Part shown: piece by piece, positions 36,556 to 48,089 of the stretch
Numbering within the stretch: position 1 is the stretch's first letter
How the letters are laid out: each line of letters begins with the position of its first letter
From: Pohlia nutans
Taxonomy: Eukaryota > Streptophyta > Bryopsida > Bryales > Mniaceae
DNA: 64,000 nt
Assembly: GCA_022496805.1 (NCBI GenBank)
Contig: CM040103.1
Coordinates: 1,878,001 to 1,942,000 of the forward strand
Reading direction: 5' to 3'
Notes under the pieces: model-generated
The model's input: only the letters and a program-made list of their open reading frames with translations
Databases searched by the model: none
Told to the model about the DNA's origin: nothing
Made by a program: the position numbers and the translations under genes

Positions 36556-37094
36556 CCCTTTAACGTCCCGATTCAACACTGTTTTCAAAGATTTGTTATA
36601 AAATGGTTGATGAAAAACGAAAATGGAGTTGATGTACAAAACAAAGTTGTAAATGTCAATGTGTAGATAACATCTGTACGGTTGGATTCATCATATTTAT
36701 TATTAATATTTTTAAAGTAATTTTGCAAGGTTTTCTCTTGAAATTCAATTAAAAATCCAAAATTAACACAAAAATATTTAAAAATATTGTAATGAAATTA
36801 GAATGACATGCACTACGAGATGGTATCGTTTTCATTATTTGATTCTACTTACTATGGAAAATCATATTTAAGGTCTTTCTTTTTGAACTAAGATTGAATC
36901 TTGACATTAATCACTTTTGTAATTTTTCAAAAATTCACATTATCTTATTTGGAAGATCCATACCGTACAAATGGTATTCAACTAGCACAAGAATGAAAAA
37001 AAAAAAAAAGGATGAAAAACATCCGGTACCTACAGAAATCGAGCTGCTGAAATTCATCCGGCGTCCAGATTCTGGACGCCGGCGCGCTAAAGGG
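36556..37094. mobile_element. 539-bp TTAA-flanked MITE
   Basis: The left end is CCCTTTAACG and the right end read backwards is CCCTTTAGCG. TTAA flanks both sides (36552-36555 and 37095-37098). Near the right end is a perfect hairpin of CCGGCGTCCAGA and TCTGGACGCCGG. It has no transposase and is inserted in the giant element, so it is younger. Confidence 0.75.
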
Positions 37095-37098
37095 TTAA

Positions 37099-39120
37099 AC
37101 TCAATAACACAATGAAGTAACACATTAAATTTAATTTTAACGGAAATACCTCGAACAGTTAGTATTGTTAATTGCTTGTATATATTTAAAAAACTGCTCA
37201 GTCATTATTTACGACATTCAACTAGATATTAACGAATGAATCATTTGTCATGAACTCACTCACTGACTATAATACTAGAATGCGTCCTGACTTGTATTTA
37301 AGTGGATTATATTTTGACATACTATTTTGCAGGCTTAATACTACAGTCAGTGAAAGATACATAGATACACTCAGGGAAGTCACTTAGTTAGTGTAAATTA
37401 TAGGTACATATGAACGTACGAAGGGTATTTAATAGGGGGCTATAGGAAAGAATTGGAACATGCTACTATCTGTAGTATGTTTAGGGTATATTCTACGTAT
37501 ATTCCATATAAATTCCAGTAATATTCCTAAGTAAATTGGTTTTATCACACCCTATATTACTTTTGCAAATTTATAATTTTTATCTCAAATGAAAATCATG
37601 TTCAGTAATTAAAATCCTTCTCTACGCCAGTGTCTGAGAGTTCGATTGATAGTAGTGCAATGCTGAACTTGCAAAAATGATGTCATAGATTTTTCAAACA
37701 CGACAATCGTTAGAAGTGACCATGTTTTGAAATATCTACTTTACAATTATTCTAAAGAAGTCCTATTCAACGGAGTCATTAAAATTTTGTAATGATCAAA
37801 TGTAGACTGAATTTTTAATTTTAACTTAAGTTTCAAAATTTACCATTAAATATCGGGGATAAAATTAGTAAATCCTACTGTACGGATGGAATCTAGAAGT
37901 CAAAATGGTGAACTTCCAATTTTATAAATATTCAAAATTAATCTTAGTCATAAATAGAAGTATCTGATAATGTTTACCGATATGTTCACTGGTTACCTCG
38001 GGGGATTGAATGTCGAGAATTTTGATAACTAGTATATGAGAACAAATCTTGGGTGTCCTTTTTCATTTCTGATAAATATTATAAATTTATAGAAGTAATA
38101 TAGGGTATTTTAAAAAAACTTAGAGAATATTATAGGAATATTCTTAGAATATACCATACCTAAATTATGAATACTAGAATATGCAAAATCACTTCGTAGC
38201 ACTTGATTAAATACCCTAAAACCGTACATGAAATTAACAGGAAGGTTTCTCGCCGAGGTGGTTATTTTATTGTCAACTACGTTTGTACTTTCGACAAAAC
38301 CAACAAAGTGCATTTTGAAAAATATTATTTTTATGATCTATAATTTAATATAGAATTTTCCGCTCTATTTTTTTACGCCGTAATTCTTTTTTAATATTTT
38401 TTTTTTTTCATTTTTCATTTAAAGAATTAAAAAAAAAAAGAATTTTCCGTTTCCAATGTTCTTGTTACATAGGGATGGAATCTATATTTGAATGAAGTAT
38501 ACAAGTACTGTATAGAAATCTATTATTGTCGCGAATATTTTCAGTAAGCTTTCTTCCTCCACAGTTGTAAAGTGCACCGAACTTCGTGGACGATGCGATT
38601 TTTTAGTGGATGAGAAACGATGGTTCAAATTCTCCCTCCCTCTTCCCGCCACATCATTCCCGCCATATTGTCTATAAATCATGAAGTGCGACTAAAATAT
38701 TCCTTTTCTCGTTTCATTGCGTGCTCATGCTCCTCCGTTCGCGCATTCCGCCACACCGGTTCTTGTACTCTCTCATGGTTGAAGGGAGGATTTTCTTTTG
38801 CTTAGGCTTTTACGGAGAGTGCGTGTAGTTGCGGGCTGAGGCTGTAGAATCGTGTCAAGAGGCGCTGTGTCCACGACATATTCTGGTAAGGGATCACTAC
38901 GTATCCAGAACTCCAATTTCTAGGGTTAGCGCGTACGATTTAGATAGGTTTCATTTTCAGTTGCATGTCATACTGTCATGTTATTGTAATCATTCGGACG
39001 GCGCTTTCTTTCCCACAATTGTATTTGGAGTAGCTTTCATTTGCAATCCACAGTGCAGTTGCTGTTGCTTCGATTCGAAATGCAGAATGTACATTCCCGA
39101 TATTGTCGCCGTAAATTACG
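37099..39120. other. AT-rich stretch without a recognisable gene
   Basis: No coherent frame. The last 400 bp (38700-39120) are less AT-rich and could hold a promoter or 5' exon for the plus-strand gene at 40837, but nothing fixes this. Confidence 0.4.
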
Positions 39121-39126
39121 GAACAT

Positions 39127-40750
39127 GTTAGATCGACTCGACCTGATTATCTCGCCTCGTAAGCGAGGGAGAGCCCTCCACCAATGTAGGTCGAGTCGAC
39201 CTAACTAGCACCAACGTAACCTACATTAATCCTTGTACCGGAGCGATATTCATCTTCTTGTGTCAGGGACACAAGAACTCAAGAACAAGAAAACAAGAGA
39301 ACAAGAGCAAGAACATGAACAAGGACCCAAGAACAAGAAGTGCAATAGTACATAAGAGTGGTTCTCAAGAAAGTATATTGAACTAAATCGATAGTTGAAC
39401 AAGATACAAGACAAGGCACACTCAAGGTTGCTCCTAAACTTGTGTTGACGAGAGTGAGGAGTCCCTCATCTCGTCCCCTAGATATACTAGTACTAAGGAA
39501 GCTTCTGAAGGGGCTTCCTAGAGACTATGAGAGTCCCTAGGAAGTATCTAGAAAGATCCTAAAAGTCAAAGGACCTATAGAACTTCTAGAAGTATTCTAG
39601 AAGGTTCTATGTCGGTGGCAATACCCATCACAAACTAGTTTGGACAATAACTTATCTCTGGACAACTACGGCAATACCCATCACGAACTAGTCTTGAACA
39701 ATAACATATCTCTGGCTTCAAGGCCTAGTCTTTGCAATACCCATCTCAAGGTTCTATGTCCGTGACATCCTGTTTAGGTCGACTCGACCTAATTGGAACC
39801 AACGATACCATCATCTCGATTTGTATTTCAGCGAGAGTTATCATAAAGTTTAGGTCGAGTCGACCTAATCGCCACCAACGTTACCTACATTAATCCTTGT
39901 ATTGTTTAGGTCGGCTCGACCTAAATTTCACCAACGGTACCTACATCTAGACTTGTTCTGGAGATAGAGCGATCCTCCAGTTTAGGTTGACTCGACCTGT
40001 GTTGCACCTACTTTACCATGCTGTAGCCTGGTACTGGTGCGAGATTTATTGTCGGGTTTAGGTCGACTCGACCTAAATAAGTCAAGTACTCCAGACTTGA
40101 TCACATGGCTTCTTGTTGCTTCTTCAGGTCGGGTCGAGCTAAACTCTGAAGATGGCAAGAAATCTAATAATCCAAATTCAGGTCGAACCGATCTAAAGTA
40201 TATCGAGCCCTTCCTTTCAGTAAACATTGTATATTGTATCCCGTGCCATCTGTTCTACTCCATTTAGCTTGAGGCGACCTAAATTGAAAGAACAGTTCAA
40301 TCTCATATGAGTGATAACATTCTGCATGAGTCTTCTGTATCCACATTTGAGATCGACTTGACCTAAACTACCCCGGATAGTTATCTTCTGTTGAAAATCC
40401 AGTGGTGAGTCATATCTCTCAACTGATGTACCTCTCGTTGACGTTCATCTTATAACCGGATGGATGAGGAAAACCATCACATCAAGTTAGCTCGATCCGA
40501 CCTAAGTTGAGATGATAATCGAATTTAGGTCTCTACAGCTCTGGATGGATACAGTTTAGGTCTTCCGGACCTGCTGTAGAGTTGGTCTCTACGGATAAGG
40601 TCGATTCGACCTAAACGATATCCGATGAATGACCGTAGCCTTCCGCTCGGTATTGCAAAAGTATCCACCCTTTTCCTTTCGAATCCCTCTAGTGCCGTCT
40701 GTACATCTCCCGAATCCCTCTTGAGATTCAGCTCGCCTCGAGCTAATCAA
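39127..40750. repeat. Palindrome array upstream of the DUF7869-type gene
   Basis: About 15 copies of the near-palindrome. The best are at 40057-40077 and 39905-39925 (TTTAGGTCG, three bases, CGACCTAAA). Others are near 39186, 39774, 39850, 40127, 40180, 40347, 40487, 40596 and 40729. The same motif lies in the introns of gene 1. At 39611-39740 a separate block repeats GCAATACCCATCAC and ACAATAACNTATCTCTGG two to three times. Confidence 0.8.
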
Positions 40751-40836
40751 GAATATGGGGAGCCATCTCCAATGTTCTATCCTCTAACTTTTGGGCTTGC
40801 AATCCTTCAGGTATCTTCAGGTCCTGTACTCGTGCC

Positions 40837-43684
40837 ATGGACCCTGCTCGCATGTCCAATGCTGGAATCGACTCCTCGGACGACGAAGCTGAGGCACAAC
40901 ACACACTCGACGTGGAGGTTCCGGATTGTGAAGGCATTCCACAGCGTTAGTGGAATACTCAGCGTGTAGCTCTGTTCAATGACGACGGCTTGCATGTTGG
41001 GGACGGAACTTGTCATAGTGTCAGCTCAGATCTTGTCCTCGGTGCGAACGGACCACTTGGAGACACTCACGTTGCTGTTCACATAGTCCGTAGTCACTCC
41101 GAGGTTGACATCCCCTGCGAGTGGAGGTACTCGTTGCGGGCTTGGCCGATTGGGCTTGTTCATATCAATGGATTTAGCCTCCATGATCATGAACTTCGCG
41201 ACAACTACAACCGTCACCAAGCTAGTCTCACGCAGCCCTCTTCCGCTAGGTCGTCGAGATATACTAGTACAGTGAGGAATCCGCCCCGGGAGACTTCCAT
41301 CAAATCGCAGCAACTCCTCACTCAAGACTCTATCAACTCCGTCTCCAGCAAAGTTTGTTGCTGCAAGAATTGCGTTCAACCCTTTCCGAGAGATAAGATT
41401 CGTGCTTTCCGCGAACGTATGTATCAAGGCACCTCTTTCCAGTTCAGATTCCACATGAAGATGGACATCCACAGGCAGATTCACCGTGATTCTCAAAACC
41501 GGAGGGTTGTGACTATCGAAGGTATTGATGTTTGCGTGCGAGCATGGATGCATATTGCAGGTGTCCCCGAAGCAACATTCTACCGTTATCAATCATACGC
41601 GGTGCAGGGGCGGCAAGCACATCCTCATGGAAATTCGGGAATCCGGAAGCCTCGTAATCACACCGTTCAAGCCACCGCCACGCTGCGATGTATTCTAGAC
41701 AAATCTGCGGACCACATGCCCCACCGCACGAGGACGCTCAAATCCGGGGAGAAGGTCGTTTCCATGATTCTGCCGGCAACTTTTCAGTGGAAAGACACCA
41801 TTCCCGAACTGAACAGGGTGAATGCAACGTTTGGGTTGAAGGATGTCTCGCCTTCAAACTTGAACAAGATTAGGACATCCACATTCAGTGAGTTTGATGC
41901 AAAGAAACCAGGTGACAATTTCGCTCGGTGCGCAACTTGCGACAAATATCATTCTCTTCGGAGGGGATCTATAGCTGGATCCCAGCAAGCATTGCTTTGG
42001 GCTAAGAGGTTAGATAAGCATCTGGCTCTTGCATGTGCGCACTGAGAACACTATTACGCCAACCGCACCCGATCTAGAGACTTCCCCTCGAGTGTCTCAC
42101 GATCATGCACGACAAGATGGACCACGCGAAAACAGCTTCTCTGGTTTTCTCCCACAAGAGCAAGGAGATTGATGGCCTTATGAAGTTGCCCGTTTCCGTT
42201 ACTGGTATGCTTGCACATGGTCACGGCGATGTGCGCTATGCGCATTACGGCCTGGACCTATTCTCGCACGATTCCAATTACACTATCGGCTCAATGGCCA
42301 AGTTGTTGCGGGATCTAGAGTTGCCTCCTAAGTTTGCATCTGGGGAATTGTTTGTGGGGTCAAGGTCATCTCCATTGTTTGATGCTGTGCTTAAGGGGGC
42401 AGAGACTTGTGAACCATCGTTGTGTCCTACCGCTGGAACCTCTCCTCTAGCGACTACTTTGCCGCCCGTTCTCCATGTGCACATGGACAATGCTACCGGG
42501 GACAACAAGAATAGATATGTTTTTTGTTTTTGGTCTCTTCTCATTGCAAACAAAATATTTCGTGAAGTACATGTTAATTTTATGCTGGTCGGTCACACCC
42601 ACGACGACATCGATGCGTTGTTTGGAAGGTGGAGCATGTTGTTGCGGAAGGAAAACTTTCCTACGATTCCTTTGCTCATGAAATCCTTCATGGACGTGGA
42701 ATCTATCCCCACTATCCCACACCTTGTCGAAGAAGTGCCCGATTTCAAAGGATTCATCGAAGGCAGTATTCTGGAGGGAGATGAAGCACTCGTAGGGCAC
42801 ACCAAGGCACAACAGTTCAAGTTCTACCTTGACTCTACTGGTTGTCCATTGATGAAGTACAAGATTTTCTGCACGGACGTAGACTGGTTGCCCAAAGAAG
42901 GTGGAGGGATCAAATTGTGGAAGGAGGATTCCGAAGGTAGGAGTTTGTGGCCCCGCGGAGTGCCAATTCTTATTGAGCAGCGTCCGATGAGGAACGTGGA
43001 AGACATCTCCAAAGGTATATCTGGATTTATCAAATACTGGGAGAATTTGTGCAATGAGGACCTCACTGGGGAATTCTGAAGACGCTATGAGCACTTGATT
43101 CATTATTGACGGGCTGTGAAAGTAGCGCTTCAAGAGCCTCTGCAACCGTCCAATGTCTTGAAAGACGGCTTCTGGCCTACATCTCGGGTTGAAGCGATTG
43201 TGGAGGATCAATACGCTTATACGCAGAGGACGGTGACATTCGGGAAGAGTTTGCAGAGGATGACATTTACGTCGGGCAGATGCGGGGTCGTCCATTGCCA
43301 TCATTCAGTGTGGGTCGAGACCTTTACGAAGGTTACTTCGTTGCAATCCGACCAGCAGATGGTGACACTCGGCCAGTTTGGATTGCGAGGGCGTTGTCTA
43401 ATCCTAACTGTAACCCAGAAAGACCAAAATGTGTCCTCATTCAGTACTTTCGTCCAACATCAAGGGATCAAAATGTCCAGGACTACTACACTGGATGGGA
43501 CACCTCGAGAGGTTTGCGTTGGAAGGTTGATGATACCGAACCTCCACTTTGGGAAAAAACAAATGCTTTGATGACAGCATGGAAGTCTAGGATCAAACGA
43601 GGTACTATCGAGTGCATGATCAGAATTCCATCACCTCAGATCGAAGTCATTAACCAAAGTTTGGCTTTGTATAATTCTACTTAA
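40837..43684 (+). pseudogene. DUF7869-type gene, candidate transposase of the giant element, broken
   Basis: Reading through the damage gives about 940 codons. After an acidic N-terminus comes a Cys-rich region (KVCCCKNCVQPFP, RFHMKMDIHRQIH) and a CATCDKYH motif. The core holds MHDKMDH, HVHMDNATGDNKNRY and VGHTHDDIDALFG, the signature I know from DUF7869 proteins, and a tail RGLRWKVDDTEPPLW. The three acidic motifs suggest an RNase-H-like DDE/D nuclease, which is inference. Breaks: TAG 40948-40950, TGA 42043-42045, a one-base shift near 42087, TGA 43077-43079 and 43107-43109, a shift near 43230. The frame at 40990 begins with TTG and is not a real start; the first good ATG is 40837, after possible acceptors, so an upstream exon may exist. 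Confidence 0.7.
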
Positions 43685-44089
43685 GCCGCTGTTGATTGGA
43701 GGCGATGGAGAGTATGGCTGGCTTCCTACGTCTATGTGATAGTGTGTATTTGACTATTATTGTGATACTTTGCGCTTTCATGTAAGCAATATAGAGTCTA
43801 TACTATGACTAGTTCATTAGACGTTGTAGATTTCTTTTCACTTATTTCTCATTTTATATTTGCGTGTATCACTTTGAAGTTGAAGATTTCCATTTCAAAG
43901 ACTAAGTGTTTTGATTTTGAAAAAAAAACGTATTGCAAGTGCAATATTTATATTTGATCCGTTTTCTTCTTTGTATATTTGATACGTTTACTTCTTTGTA
44001 TATTTGATCCGTTTTCCTTCAAAGATTAACTGTATGTGTTTGATTTTAAAAACAAGTATATATAAAAGGTTTAGTGGTTAAGACCACTG

Positions 44090-44305
44090 TTTTTTGTTAG
44101 CGCGTTAAGCACTTGTCACAATTTGGGGTACGGGGCTGGTTGGTTGTTACAAATTTCCTGCCTGCCGAGGCTCACTTAGCAGCACCAAGTCATGCATATC
44201 TCATATCCGCTCAAACGAATTCAACGGGAATCGAACCCGGACCACCTATATGAGATAAACACCCACTCACAACCAACCATTGAGCTCGTGACTTGGTGTC
44301 CAGGA
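44090..44305 (-). mobile_element. tRNA-derived SINE
   Basis: On the minus strand, GAGCTCAATGGTTG (about 44274-44287) fits a Pol III A box and GGGTTCGATTCCC (44226-44238) is a perfect B box. They are about 40 bp apart, as in plant SINEs. The body continues with GTGAGCCTCGGCAGG and TAACGCGCTAACAAAAAAC. The exact 3' end and duplication are not resolved. It is inserted near the right end of the giant element. Confidence 0.6.
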
Positions 44306-44390
44306 GATGAGAAACCACTCCCTTATACATAAGCATTATTTTAATTTAAAATGGTATTATATTAGTTTCGAATCGACTGTTCTTTTCATG

Positions 44391-44600
44391 ACTCTCATTT
44401 TAATGGAAACTCCTCCTTTCAACTAGGACCGATCATTATTTCGGTAACTCTCGTTTTAATGGAAATTCCAACTTCCATAGGATATATGTACTAACTATCC
44501 ACCTAAATTGACAACCCATTTAGATTCAATCCTCCCCCTTGAAAATGAGAGATATGATTTTGAGAGGTCCCAATTCTCTCATTTTAATGAATATTATGTT
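44391..44600. repeat. Right TIR and subterminal repeats of the giant element
   Basis: The right TIR is 44576-44600. Two further copies of ACTCTC(A/G)TTTTAATGGAAA lie at 44391-44413 and 44447-44469, and inverted AAAATGAGAG at 44542-44551. Such subterminal copies are usual transposase binding sites in large DNA transposons. Confidence 0.8.
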
Positions 44601-44604
44601 GTAT

Positions 44605-47148
44605 TCGTCATGAAACCTCGGCTCCCTATTCCCTTGAACAAAACTCTGTTGTAGAAAGAGACAACCGCAGTATTGTAGAATACCAGGTCGATGCTCTATA
44701 ATAAGAGTATTCCTCTTTGTTTCTGGGCCGAAGCAGTGAATATTGCAGTCTATACTCTAAATCGAGTAGCATCCCGAACACTACAAGGTGTTACTCCCTA
44801 TGAAAAGTGGACTGGTTTGAAACCAGATGTGTCTCACTTCCGAGTTTTCGGCAGCCTTACTTACTGTCACGTTCCCAAAAAAATCAGGAAGACACTAGAC
44901 AGTAAAACTAGAGAGTGTCTATTTTTAGGCTATGCAACCACCAGCAAGGCCTATCGCTTGTGGTATCCCGCCCAGGAGCGTATTCTCATCAGTCGAGATG
45001 TCATATTCGACGAGGAAACAATACCAAACCTCGTAAAAAACGATCGATCTAACACTGTCTGTTATTCAACATTGTTCCCGTTAATTGACTCTGGCGCTTT
45101 AGGTCTTTCAGTCGATAGCACTTCAGTCTCTGGAGACATCTACAATTCCGTTTCATCAACCCCACCTGAAATGCAGTCACCTCCAGTTGGAGCTACAACT
45201 TCGAGTTAGAGTGTTTCTTCGAACCTTAACTTAGACAATGGGAGTGTTCAAAACACGAATATTGTTGTTAGTGGGAGAATCGGCAGTGGGAGCAGAACCG
45301 TCTCATCAGTCCCTTTCTATACATCCAATAACTCTCCAGCTTCTATTATGTCGCCATTGACTCCTTCTGATAGCCCTATTCACCGTTTTCTTGGAGCATC
45401 AGACAGCTCATCTGATAGCTTGAATAATGTCATTCGAACACGCTCTGTAGTTGACCTCTACAGTAACTCTGTTACTGTTCCGTTAGACAGATCTTCAGAC
45501 GATTCTTTGCCTCGCACCTCTAGAGTTGCTTTAGCATCTTCCTCCGTTAAAATGCCCTCGTCGTCTCAAGTCTTTGTCAGCCTACCTGATGAGCCGAAAA
45601 CTATTGCGCAAATGCTAAAATCCAACCATAAGCTCCAGTGGGAGCAAGCAATGGCAGAAGAAATAGCTTCTCTCCAACAGAATCAGACTTGGTCATTTGC
45701 AACTCTCCCCCCTGGCAGAACAGAGGTGGATAACAAATGGGTGTTTAAAATAAAATCCAAATCTGACGGGACAATTGACAGATTTAAAGCTCGACTTGTC
45801 GCAAAGGGTTATTCACAGACCAGTGGTGTCGATTATGGCGAGACTTATGCTCCCACAACAAAAATGGACAGCATCAGGGCGTTGATTGCTATTGCGGCAG
45901 CAGAGGACTTTGAGATCATAGAATTTGACGTAAAAACAACGTTTCTTTATGGAGAGCTATCTAAGGAAATCTATATGAACCTCCCTGTGGGATTCACAAT
46001 TCCAAATAGTGAAGGCCAAGTTTGCCGACTGCATAAGAGCCTTTATGGTCTCAAGCAGGCCAGTCGCGTCTGGAATGAGAAATTTACCGCTTTCCTCAAA
46101 GCACACGATCTCTAGCAGAGCACAGCTGACCTGTGCGTATTCTTTTCAGCAACAGAACCCCGCCTTGTCACAACCATCTGGGTGGATGATGGACTTGCCA
46201 TTTGTAAGAGCTCTCAGCGACTTGAGAGTATGATCGCGTACCTACTTGTAGCACCATCCCGAAGTTACCATTGGAAACGACGATATGTACATTGGGCTAC
46301 GTCTCACTAGAGATCGACCCAAACGACTACTATACGCTGATCAGCAGCGTTTTATTGAGACTCTACTGGCAAAATTCGGTTACGCTGATGCAAATCCTGT
46401 ATCAACTCTAGCTGACTCGAACGTTCAGCTTCAATCTCCTCGGCCAGATGATAATTCTGCTATTCCCGATTTTCCATATCAAGAACTCGTCGGCAGCTTA
46501 CTGTACGTGCAAATTTCAACCAGACCTGACATCACGCAAGCCGTCAACAAGGTCTCCCAGTTCTCAAACAATTTTCGGTAGATTCACTGCACTGCTCTGA
46601 GCCGAATAGCCAAATATTTGCGAGGTACATCAGACTATTCTCTCTGCTCTGATGGCACTGGCAACAACAATGTTTTGAGCACTTATGCAGATGCAGATTT
46701 CGCTGGAGATCTTGACGATCAAAAAAGCAGGAGCGGCTGTGTTGTCCTTTTAAACAGGGCACCCATCATGTGGTTAAGTCGAAAGCAGCTTTGCACTGCA
46801 ACTTCAACCACCGAATCGGAATACATCGCCACTTCTCTTGCCAGTAAAGAGACTGTTTGGATTCGGAGATTACTCGCTGACATCGGTCTTGCATTGACTT
46901 GTGCCACACCACTTCATTCTGACAATCAGTGAGCTATCCGTTTGATCCATAATCCTGAGTACCATAAGCGGACCAAGCATATAGAGACCCATTATCATGT
47001 TGTTCGTGAGATTCAGCAACGCGGAGAAATCGATACTGTCTATGTTCCCACTGATATGCAGCTGGTAGATATTTTTACGAAGGCCTTAACACCGGAAAAA
47101 TTCCATCGCCTGCGCGTTGGTCTCAACATTGTCCCAAAAGTACCGTAG
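44605..47148 (+). pseudogene. copia pol, 3' part: integrase end, RT, RNase H
   Basis: It resumes the integrase with RHET and EQNSVVERDNR (catalytic Glu), then a two-base loss near 44685 and SMLYNKSIPLCFWAEAV. Reverse transcriptase: WVFKIKSKSDGTIDRFKARLVAKG near 45740, FDVKTTFLYGEL (first Asp) and IWVDDGL (the YVDD box, with Trp). RNase H: GCVVLLNRAPIMWLSRKQ, TESEYIA and HSDNQ. Stops: TAG 45207-45209, TAG 46113-46115, a TAG near 46579 and a TGA near 46930, with a shift around 46130-46280. The end VDIFTKAL is typical of copia pol. Confidence 0.9.
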
Positions 47149-47231
47149 AGTGGGAGTATTTGATGCTCATTCATGGTGACCTATTGCTACTTCATGATCA
47201 CATATTGCTACTTGTACTTTCAAGAACAAAT

Positions 47232-47240
47232 GAGTGGGAG
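47232..47240 (+). promoter_or_regulatory. Polypurine tract
   Basis: GAGTGGGAG directly before the 3' LTR, the plus-strand primer site. A second copy at 47151-47158 lies just after the pol stop. Confidence 0.7.
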
Positions 47241-47529
47241 TATTGGTTTAGCATTGTGCTTAAAGTACTGAGTAGATGAATTAGCCTTAGCCGTAGATGA
47301 ATTAGCCTTAGTCTTGGATGAATGTAGATGAACTTGGATGTACGAATGTCCTTGTCGCTCCCGCACTCAACTGAGCGGGTATTTCCCTGTCTCCTTCGCT
47401 GTCGCGATCAGTCATTGTAAGTCTTTCTTGTGTCGTTGTAATAAAGCTTGAGCGCTAAGCTTCTTGCCTGATACCGTGTGTAATTACGTTGTGTGTGTGT
47501 TCTGTCTGGTTCTGTTGTTAAGTTCAATA
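47241..47529 (+). repeat. 3' LTR of the copia element
   Basis: 289 bp, TATTG...CAATA, same length as the 5' LTR with about ten substitutions and no indel. AGAAC follows. Confidence 0.93.
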
Positions 47530-47930
47530 AGAACCAAACCGGGGAACCAAATGCACAAATAATTCAATGAAATGAATCTCTCATATATACAGTCGTACTA
47601 ATTACAAATCATTGCCAAAACATCAGGCCTTTGATCGATGTTTGAAGTCAATAAAGACTCAGGAATTACTCTAATAAATCAACTATTGCTATCAAATGAA
47701 TCTGTACAAAAGAATGGTCACAAGTTCGGAGCTCATGATTAGAAAGAATGGCAACTGTCTGATGGAATGAAGCTAGAGATCGACGAACAGCTCATTCCAT
47801 CCATATTCTGTAGGTCGGCGGAAGAGCTAGCTCGGACCTTCAATGGCATTCAATTGGCTCCAGGGCTTCTTCAAATTCTTGCTTTCGTTGCACGATCCTG
47901 ATTAGTTGTCTTCCGATCAGTTGACCTGTT

Positions 47931-48089
47931 TCATTGACGCTTAGACGGAGGTCGCCACTTGGAGGAGCCGCCATCGCCCATGGGAGACTTGGATGGAGGT
48001 CTCCATTTGGAAGAGCCACCATCGCCCATGCGACCCGACTGCTTCGGCGGTCTCCACTTCGATGATCCCCCATCGCCCATCACTGCCAT
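47931..48089 (-). CDS. 52-aa repeat microprotein, copy B3
   Basis: Intact type B copy with three perfect GDGGSSKWRPP repeats, spacers KQSGRM and SKSPM, ending KRQ. This may be the closest to the ancestral B sequence. TTTTATA at 48376-48382 is its TATA box, 287 bp from the ATG. The copia insertion lies downstream of this gene and does not break it. Confidence 0.68.
   Translation of the reverse strand: MAVMGDGGSSKWRPPKQSGRMGDGGSSKWRPPSKSPMGDGGSSKWRPPSKRQ

Larger units (their letters stand above)
22273..44600. mobile_element. 22,328-bp giant terminal-inverted-repeat element, unassigned superfamily
   Basis: The terminal inverted repeats are 25 bp with one mismatch: AACATTATATTC... at 22273 and AACATAATATTC... 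read from 44600. The target duplication is GTAT (22269-22272 and 44601-44604). Removing the element and one GTAT rejoins the copia integrase as TG-I-RHET in frame, which fixes both borders to the base. Cargo: a seven-exon gene on - with ParB-like, methyltransferase-like and FCP1-like regions; a DUF7869-type pseudogene on +; and about 40 near-palindromes. Gene-free stretches are 22273-22645, 30950-32430, 33255-34086, 34700-36555, 37095-39120 and 43685-44060; I see only microsatellites, small elements or plain AT-rich DNA in them. A 4-bp duplication without a recognisable known transposase leaves the superfamily open. Confidence 0.9.
19818..47529 (+). mobile_element. Ty1/copia LTR retrotransposon, split by a 22-kb insertion
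   Basis: Both LTRs are 289 bp and begin TATTG and end CAATA. The 5-bp duplication AGAAC lies at 19813-19817 and 47530-47534, and the unoccupied site is visible at 54302-54306. The element proper is 19818-22272 plus 44605-47529; everything between is the giant element. Gene order protease, integrase, RT, RNase H is that of copia. Several stops and frameshifts make it nonfunctional. The two LTRs differ at about 10 of 289 positions by eye. Confidence 0.95.

Noticed and set aside
26237..40750. CRISPR-like array
   Set aside because: Spacing is irregular, repeats are degenerate, and the context is an intron-containing eukaryotic element.
22273..44600. Viral insertion or Maverick/Polinton
   Set aside because: No DNA polymerase B, capsid or packaging gene is recognisable and the duplication is 4 bp instead of 6 bp.
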